Below, in pieces: positions 63,584 to 64,000 of a DNA stretch of 64,000 bases. Each line of letters opens with the position of its first letter. The first letter of the stretch is position 1. The notes beneath the pieces were generated by a model that searched no databases, was not told where the DNA came from, and saw only the letters and a program-made list of their open reading frames with translations. Made by a program: the position numbers and the translations under genes. Source of the stretch: Acholeplasma granularum ATCC 19168 (GTDB lineage Bacteria; Bacillota_I; Bacilli_A; Acholeplasmatales; Acholeplasmataceae); NCBI RefSeq assembly GCF_000526235.1, contig NZ_JAFR01000012.1, forward strand, positions 1-64,000, given 5' to 3'.

Positions 63584-63832
63584 ATGGCAGTCGATTTTGC
63601 AAAGTTAATCAAACAAATAGTAACGCCATTAGTGGTTTCCCCAGATGATGTTTCCGTTAAAGTTTTATCTGAGGATAATCAACTTGTACATATACAATTG
63701 TTAGTCAATAACCAAGATCTTGGAAGAGTCATTGGTAAAGGTGGAAAAATTGCATCAGCAATACGTACAATTGTTTATGCGGGTGCTTCAAAAGCTGGAA
63801 AACGCGTGCACTTAGATATTGACGCATATTAA
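63584..63832 (+). CDS. khpA: KH-domain RNA-binding protein KhpA (YlqC-like)
   Basis: 82 residues: a single KH domain with the GxxG loop in VIGKGGKIASAIRTIV near 49-64. It binds RNA and, in relatives, works with KhpB. Located between rpsP and rimM, its conserved place in Firmicutes. GGGGGTCA at 63570-63577 precedes the ATG. Confidence 0.92.
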   Translation: MAVDFAKLIKQIVTPLVVSPDDVSVKVLSEDNQLVHIQLLVNNQDLGRVIGKGGKIASAIRTIVYAGASKAGKRVHLDIDAY

Positions 63833-63836
63833 TTAG

Positions 63837-64000
63837 ATGTTATATTTAATTGGTAAAATCGTTAGCACCCATGGCATTAAGGGTGAAGTTAAAGTTCAAT
63901 CAATTACTGATTTTAATAGATTTTTTGTAGGTAGTAAGGTAATTATTAACCAACAAGAAATGACTATCAAAACAGTTAGAAGACAACAAGACTTATATTT
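63837..64000 (+). CDS. rimM: RimM, 5' portion only
   Basis: The frame beginning with ATG 63837, 4 bases after khpA, reads MLYLIGKIVSTHGIKGEVKV and continues open to the window end (55 codons). GKIVSTHGIKGEVKV is the standard start of the 16S rRNA processing protein RimM, which helps mature the 30S head next to S19. The C-terminal PRC-barrel part lies outside. The usual neighbours trmD and rplS would follow. Confidence 0.93.
   Translation, partial: MLYLIGKIVSTHGIKGEVKVQSITDFNRFFVGSKVIINQQEMTIKTVRRQQDLY

Overview
The window is AT-rich, gene-dense bacterial DNA that reads cleanly with the standard bacterial code: TGA is used as a stop (for example at 8779, 45939 and 60761) and tryptophans are TGG. 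The gene set looks like a wall-less Firmicute relative of the Acholeplasma type (Mollicutes that kept UGA as stop): many lipoproteins, a phytoene-desaturase-like gene, groESL under a CIRCE-like site, a SUF iron-sulfur operon with SufU, and no peptidoglycan synthesis genes in this stretch. That assignment is an inference from gene content; no rRNA or tRNA gene was seen in the window.

Layout. 1-6.5 kb: an edge-truncated unknown, a DUF1295 membrane enzyme, small SRPBCC and DUF1801 proteins, a carotenoid-type desaturase, then groS-groL. 6.7-10.1 kb: the most unusual locus, a membrane protein with a nucleotide-binding-like core and a C-terminal RyR-like domain, overlapping a gene that fuses a TIR domain to a SAM methyltransferase. 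10.1-21 kb: a PadR/membrane pair, a GIY-YIG protein, a UPF0316 protein, a dead VOC gene, a MarR-controlled heterodimeric ABC exporter, an ABC-2 exporter and a small HExxH protein. 21-34.5 kb: surface and envelope genes (a GHL10-like lipoprotein, an LtaS-like phosphatase/transferase, an XRE regulator with a membrane partner, a lipoprotein, an S41-type lipoprotein) with asnA and a TetR regulator among them. 34.8-44.2 kb: an oligopeptide ABC transporter in which every subunit is enlarged by insertions. 45.2-49.9 kb: sufCDSUB. 50-54 kb: a divergent pair (a degenerate squalene/phytoene-synthase-like protein and a ComK-like protein) followed by pgk, an XRE-cupin regulator, an HPr-like protein and tpiA. 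54.2-57.4 kb: an unknown gene, then a three-gene thiol-redox operon behind a CsoR/CstR-type operator. 57.4-64 kb: translation and RNA-modification genes (rpsD with its own promoter and leader, thiI, a TrmH-type methyltransferase, def, rsuA, a UPF0298 gene, rpsP, khpA and the start of rimM).

How the parts fit. Central functions (chaperonin, Fe-S assembly, lower glycolysis, peptide uptake, ribosome assembly) alternate with accessory islands that carry their own regulators beside their targets. PadR, MarR, TetR and the CsoR/CstR-type system each show a clear inverted repeat on a recognisable promoter. The best candidates for something undescribed are the TIR-methyltransferase/RyR membrane pair, the ComK-like and prenyl-synthase-like divergent pair, and the redox operon at 55.2 kb. 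All functional statements come from reading motifs by eye; no database search was run.
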